7,689 nucleotides of DNA. Source: Actinomycetota bacterium (GTDB lineage Bacteria; Actinomycetota; Actinomycetes; Streptosporangiales; Streptosporangiaceae). Both the position numbers and the translations under genes were made by a program. Position 1 is the first letter of the stretch; every line of letters begins with the position of its first letter. The notes below the pieces were generated by a model that saw only the letters and a program-made list of their open reading frames with translations, was not told where the DNA came from and made no database searches. Below, piece after piece: positions 4,572-7,689 of the stretch. The stretch is taken from NCBI GenBank assembly GCA_003140115.1, contig PLIQ01000171.1, positions 1 to 7,689 on the forward strand, read 5' to 3'.

Positions 4572-6829
4572 GCGAGGATTTCCCGGTACACCTGGCCGGG
4601 CTCCGGGAGGGCTCACGTCTGGCGGGTTACCGGATCGAGGCTCAGCTCGGGGCGGGCGGCATGGCGGTGGTATTCCGCGCGCACGACGAGCGGCTGAACC
4701 GGCAGGTGGCGCTGAAGGTCTTCGCGCCGGCCACGGCCGCGGACCAGGCCGCCCGGCGGCGCTTCATCGCCGAGTCGCGTGCGGCCGCGGCGGTGGAGCA
4801 CCCGCACATCATCCCGGTATACGACGCCGACGAGGTGGGCGGCCTCCTCTTCATTGCGATGCGGCTGGTCCGGGGCGGTGACCTACGCGGGCTGCTGGAG
4901 CGGGAGGGCGTACTGCCGCCGGCCCGGGCGGCCGGAATCGTCTCCCAGGTGGCCTCAGCCCTGGATGCCGCGCACGGCGCCGGCCTCGTGCACCGTGACG
5001 TCAAGCCGGCGAACATCTTGGTGGCCGCGCCCGCAGGCGAGTCCGACTACGTTTACCTAGCGGACTTCGGCGTGAGCAAGCAGGCCACGAGGTCGACGAG
5101 CCTGACCGGGACCGGTCAGTTCCTCGGGACCCCCAACTACGCCGCGCCGGAACAGGGCCGGAACGTAACAGTAGACGGGCGCGCCGATCAGTACGCGCTG
5201 GCATGCGTGGCCTACCACCTGCTGACCGGGATGCCGCCGTTCGAACGCGAGGGCCCATGGGCGATTCTCATGGCCCACCTATCTGAGCCGCCGCCGTCGG
5301 TGCGGGTCCGGCGGCCCGAACTGCCCGAGGCGGTGGATCGGGTCCTGGCCCGGGCCCTTGCCAAAGATCCGGAAGAGCGGTACGGGTCCTGCCGGGTATT
5401 CGCGGGCGCGCTGCGTGCGGCGCTCGGCCTGGCGCCCGGCCGGGCCGCCGTCCCGGCCGGGCCGCCCGTCCCGGCCGGGCCGCCGACGGTCGCCAGCACG
5501 GACTGGGCGTCGCTAGACCGGCCCGCAAATCGCTCGCGGCAGGCCACCCCGGCCACCGCGGCCACCGCGGCCACCCACGCCAGCTCTGCCCCGGCGAAAG
5601 GATCCACCCTGCTCCAGCCGCCGCCCGGCGCTGGTCCGTCACTCCTTGGGCGGTCCGCCGCCGCCCGGAGCCGGGGCGTCTTGCGACTGGGCGCGTGGGG
5701 CCTGGCCATCCTGGTGCTCGTGGCCGTCGGCCTGGCGGGCTTCATGCTGGCGACGCATCACAGCCCGAAGCGCGTGCCCGCCAGTGACCAGGGCCCGCTG
5801 GCCGCCCCGCCGGTCAATCCCGCCCAGCAGCCGCCGGGCGTCTCCCGGCAAATCGAGCGCATCGCAGCCGCGGGCAACACGATCGTCACGACCGGCTCGC
5901 AGAAGAGCGGCGACGTAGTCAGCCAGCAGTTCTTCGTATCTCAAAACGGCGGCGCCACGTGGTACCAGGCCCGGATGCAGCTGCCCGACGGGGGCCGGCC
6001 GCCGGCCGGGCACGTGGCCATGCGGATCGCCGGCGGCCCGCGCGGATGGCTAGCCGAGGGCCCGCAGGCCATCTGGACCAGCAAGAACGGCCTGTCGTGG
6101 ACGCTGGCGGACACGCAGGGGATCAGTCCGGAGCTGCCGGGGGACAACATCGGCGCGGTCACCGCGACCGCGGACCGATTCCTGGCCGCAGGCGGGGCGG
6201 GAAAGGCCGCCGGAAACCAGGCGGTTATCTGGATATCGCACGGCGACACTACGTGGCGGCGGCTAACGGCCACCCAGCTGGGCCTGAAGGTAGGCGGTAC
6301 CACCGCGGCGGGCATCCAGTACGCCACCTCGCAAGGGAACGACACGCTAATCTCCGACGGGTCCGGTGTATGGCTGAGCACCGACGGCGGCACGTCGTGG
6401 ACGCAGGTCACGGTGCCTGTTGATCATGATGCGAGCGATCGCATCATCGGCGTTAGTTCAGACGGCTCAGGCCTGATCGCGGTGCGGCCGGGGACCGGCG
6501 CGAGCGGCGCCCCCGACGGGGTGGCCTACTTTTCCCCGAACGGGCAGGTGTGGCAGTTCGCGGGCCTCATCGATCCGGCCGGCGGCTGGAGCCCCGCAAC
6601 TGTGGTGAAGGGCAGCGACTACGGCTTCGTCGTCGTCGGGACCAGGGCCGGCCAGGACGTGGCCTACGCGAGCACCGGGACCGGCGCGACCTGGCGGCCG
6701 ACGGAGCCGCTCGGCAGCATTTCGGACATTATGATCAACTCTGCCACGGTCGGGTCACGCGGCATCGTCATCGCAGTCGGCTCCGCCGGCCAGCACGTAG
6801 TCTTCATCAAGACCAGCCCCGAGCCTTAG
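4568..6829 (+). CDS. Transmembrane Ser/Thr protein kinase 2 with outer Asp-box (BNR) beta-propeller
   Basis: This 753-residue Hanks-type kinase has its catalytic domain at about 21-283: glycine loop GAGGMAVV (28-35), ATP lysine K50 in VALK, helix-C E69, HRDVKPAN (142-149, base D144), DFG 166-168, GTPNYAAPEQ (187-196) and D207 in DGRADQY. T180 and T182 in SLTGTGQFLGT align with the autophosphorylated activation-loop threonines of PknB. A Pro/Ala/Thr linker (about 290-370) with short tandem repeats leads to one membrane helix (about 373-395). The outer part has six Asp-box-like motifs, such as SQNGGATW (458-465) and STDGGTSW (604-611), with their Trp at 465, 511, 563, 611, 662 and 709. The spacing of 46-52 residues fits one motif per propeller blade. 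It probably senses a ligand, perhaps a glycan. GGGAGG (4558-4563) supports TTG 4568. Third-position G/C bias is very strong. Confidence 0.95.
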   Translation: MSEDFPVHLAGLREGSRLAGYRIEAQLGAGGMAVVFRAHDERLNRQVALKVFAPATAADQAARRRFIAESRAAAAVEHPHIIPVYDADEVGGLLFIAMRLVRGGDLRGLLEREGVLPPARAAGIVSQVASALDAAHGAGLVHRDVKPANILVAAPAGESDYVYLADFGVSKQATRSTSLTGTGQFLGTPNYAAPEQGRNVTVDGRADQYALACVAYHLLTGMPPFEREGPWAILMAHLSEPPPSVRVRRPELPEAVDRVLARALAKDPEERYGSCRVFAGALRAALGLAPGRAAVPAGPPVPAGPPTVASTDWASLDRPANRSRQATPATAATAATHASSAPAKGSTLLQPPPGAGPSLLGRSAAARSRGVLRLGAWGLAILVLVAVGLAGFMLATHHSPKRVPASDQGPLAAPPVNPAQQPPGVSRQIERIAAAGNTIVTTGSQKSGDVVSQQFFVSQNGGATWYQARMQLPDGGRPPAGHVAMRIAGGPRGWLAEGPQAIWTSKNGLSWTLADTQGISPELPGDNIGAVTATADRFLAAGGAGKAAGNQAVIWISHGDTTWRRLTATQLGLKVGGTTAAGIQYATSQGNDTLISDGSGVWLSTDGGTSWTQVTVPVDHDASDRIIGVSSDGSGLIAVRPGTGASGAPDGVAYFSPNGQVWQFAGLIDPAGGWSPATVVKGSDYGFVVVGTRAGQDVAYASTGTGATWRPTEPLGSISDIMINSATVGSRGIVIAVGSAGQHVVFIKTSPEP
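5450..5484 (+). repeat. 18-bp tandem repeat in the kinase 2 linker
   Basis: GTCCCGGCCGGGCCGCC occurs twice with an 18-bp period (5450-5466 and 5468-5484). It encodes two VPAGPP units of the Pro-rich linker between the catalytic domain and the membrane helix. The period keeps the frame, so copy number can vary without breaking the gene. Confidence 0.8.
5542..5577 (+). repeat. 9-bp tandem repeat in the kinase 2 linker
   Basis: Four units of GGCCACCGC, the two outer ones slightly changed, lie at 5542, 5551, 5560 and 5569. They encode the Ala/Thr-rich stretch ATPATAATAATH. This is a typical in-frame slippage repeat in a flexible juxtamembrane linker. Confidence 0.75.
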
Positions 6830-6835
6830 CGGCCG

Positions 6836-7454
6836 TCACGGGCGAGCCCCGGCCAGAGCCAGCACCATTGCGCGCAGGATCAAGCCCACGCCGGCGCCCT
6901 GACCGATAAGCGCGCAGGTCTCGTAGCCATGCACTACGGCGGGTCTTTGCTCGGGCGCACGAAGGTTCGGGTTGCTCTCCGCGATGGGCTTCTCGTGAGC
7001 CTCGTCCTCGCCACGCAGAGTCCACGGTTGCCGACTGACCAAGGAGCATGCCGGCGGGTAGCCACCCCCGTCGGGCTGCCTCAGCCAGCCGGCGCACTGC
7101 CGCAGCCAGTCCACCTCGTCCGACGGGCGGCCGGGCGAGGTGATTGCGACCAGCCAGGTCCGTGTCCTCATCGCTGTCGGGGTGTTCGAGGTCGGCCAGC
7201 CCGCTGCCCGCAGCTCACCGAGCGCCGCCTCCAGCGCGTCCAGGTCGCTATCGGCCACGAGCTGGTGTACCCGGGCGGGTGAAAGCCCGATCGCTGCGGC
7301 CAGGGTGCGGATCGAGATTCTCTCGGCGCAGGCCGAGACCAGCGCCCGCGTGCGCTCCCGCTCGGCCTGCTCCAGCCGCTACGCGGCACGGAAGACCCGC
7401 GCCAGCACCCTGTCGGTCCCGCCGGGCCGCCGCGATCCGCTCACTGATCGTCAT
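6836..7454 (-). pseudogene. Broken helix-turn-helix protein gene (frameshift plus amber stop)
   Basis: ATG 7454 has a good ribosome binding site, GGAAGG, eight bases upstream, and begins MTISERIAAARRDRQ with strong third-position G/C bias. Near 7410 the bias jumps to another minus-strand frame (VLARVFRAA), which meets TAG at 7381-7379. The same frame then continues as RLEQAERERTRALVSACAER and runs open to TGA 6838-6836. ISIRTLAAAIGLSPARVHQL (7318-7259) is a helix-turn-helix. LDALEAALGELRAAGWP and DEVDWLRQCAGWLRQ follow. The restored protein would be about 205 residues, probably DNA-binding. Two independent lesions argue for a pseudogene. A shortened protein from GTG 7258 would lack most of the helix-turn-helix. 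The stop lies 6 bp from the convergent kinase 2 stop. The anti-sigma-like gene lies upstream on the same strand, 75 bp away. Confidence 0.6.
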
Positions 7455-7529
7455 CCGGCCAGCCTTCCATCCACGTTCAGGAAACTGGACGCCGTAGCGG
7501 TGCTCCGACCTCGATTGTTAGCGGCAGCC

Positions 7530-7689
7530 CTACAACGTTTGGCCGGTGAGAAGCACCGCTCCGTGCAAGGCGCCGTTGCCCGGTGACTCGGCGGTGATCT
7601 CCATGGTGCGGAATTGCCGGGGGTCGACTCCAGCCGTCATCGTGACGGTGGCCGATCCCGAGGTGCCCACGACGAACGTGCCGCCACTG
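7530..7689 (-). CDS. C-terminal end of a probable anti-sigma factor (RskA-like), cut by window edge
   Basis: The last 52 residues of a protein that begins beyond the window; the stop is TAG 7532-7530. The reading frame has strong third-position G/C bias. The sequence includes GTFVVGTSGSATVTMTAGVD, then FRTMEITAESPGNGALHGAV and LLTGQTL. The order of a beta-strand, a 'TMEIT-E-pG' turn and a final hydrophobic strand resembles the outer C-terminal domain of RskA-type anti-sigma factors, which hold an ECF sigma factor at the membrane. The expected N-terminal zinc-finger and membrane helix are outside the window, so the call rests on this tail. Other secreted beta-rich domains could look alike. Confidence 0.5.
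   Translation of the reverse strand, partial: SGGTFVVGTSGSATVTMTAGVDPRQFRTMEITAESPGNGALHGAVLLTGQTL

Noticed and set aside
5212..5745. Minus-strand open frame of 177 codons inside kinase 2
   Set aside because: It mirrors the Pro/Ala-rich linker and has no independent coding signal.
6827..6870. Bidirectional terminator between the convergent stops
   Set aside because: Only 6 bp separate the two stops and no stem with a T-run is visible in or around them.
7140..7586. Plus-strand open frame of 148 codons at the right edge
   Set aside because: It runs antisense to both the broken helix-turn-helix gene and the anti-sigma-like tail, which carry the codon bias and recognisable motifs.

Overview
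The window comes from a high-GC actinobacterium. Kinase gene 2 has a strongly G/C-biased third codon position, GTG and TTG starts are used, and both protein kinases are of the transmembrane Hanks type (PknB-like) that this phylum expands. The order cannot be fixed from the sequence; a filamentous actinomycete with many regulators is likely. No RNA gene, CRISPR array or intact mobile element was seen.

Layout. 1-415 (+): decayed remains of an unrecognised gene whose coding signal moves through three frames. 524-2440 (-): transmembrane Ser/Thr kinase 1 with an unnamed, probably beta-sandwich, outer domain. A short ORF (2434-2670, -) overlaps its start. 2671-3283: gene-poor, partly AT-richer stretch with a 6-bp perfect hairpin. 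3356-3820 (+): small retropepsin-like aspartic protease with an LLDTGA motif. 3821-4337: mostly non-coding, with a 28-residue Arg-rich ORF behind a strong ribosome binding site and a possible promoter or operator. 4338-4571 (+): short ORF resembling the first part of an FHA domain. 4568-6829 (+): transmembrane Ser/Thr kinase 2, whose outer part carries six evenly spaced Asp-box-like repeats, so probably a beta-propeller. 6836-7454 (-): a helix-turn-helix gene broken by a frameshift and a stop codon. 7530-7689 (-): C-terminal end of a probable anti-sigma factor, cut by the window edge.

How it fits together. The two kinases are close paralogues in their cytoplasmic catalytic domains and point away from each other across about 2.1 kb. 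They have unrelated outer domains, which suggests duplication of one signalling kinase followed by exchange of the sensor. Both kinase starts overlap the stop of a short upstream ORF by 4 nt (GTGA and TTGA). The FHA-like fragment fits kinase signalling, because FHA domains bind phosphothreonine. The protease between the kinases has no visible operon link to either. The flanks hold broken genes, so the locus looks like an accessory region under turnover around two intact sensor kinases.
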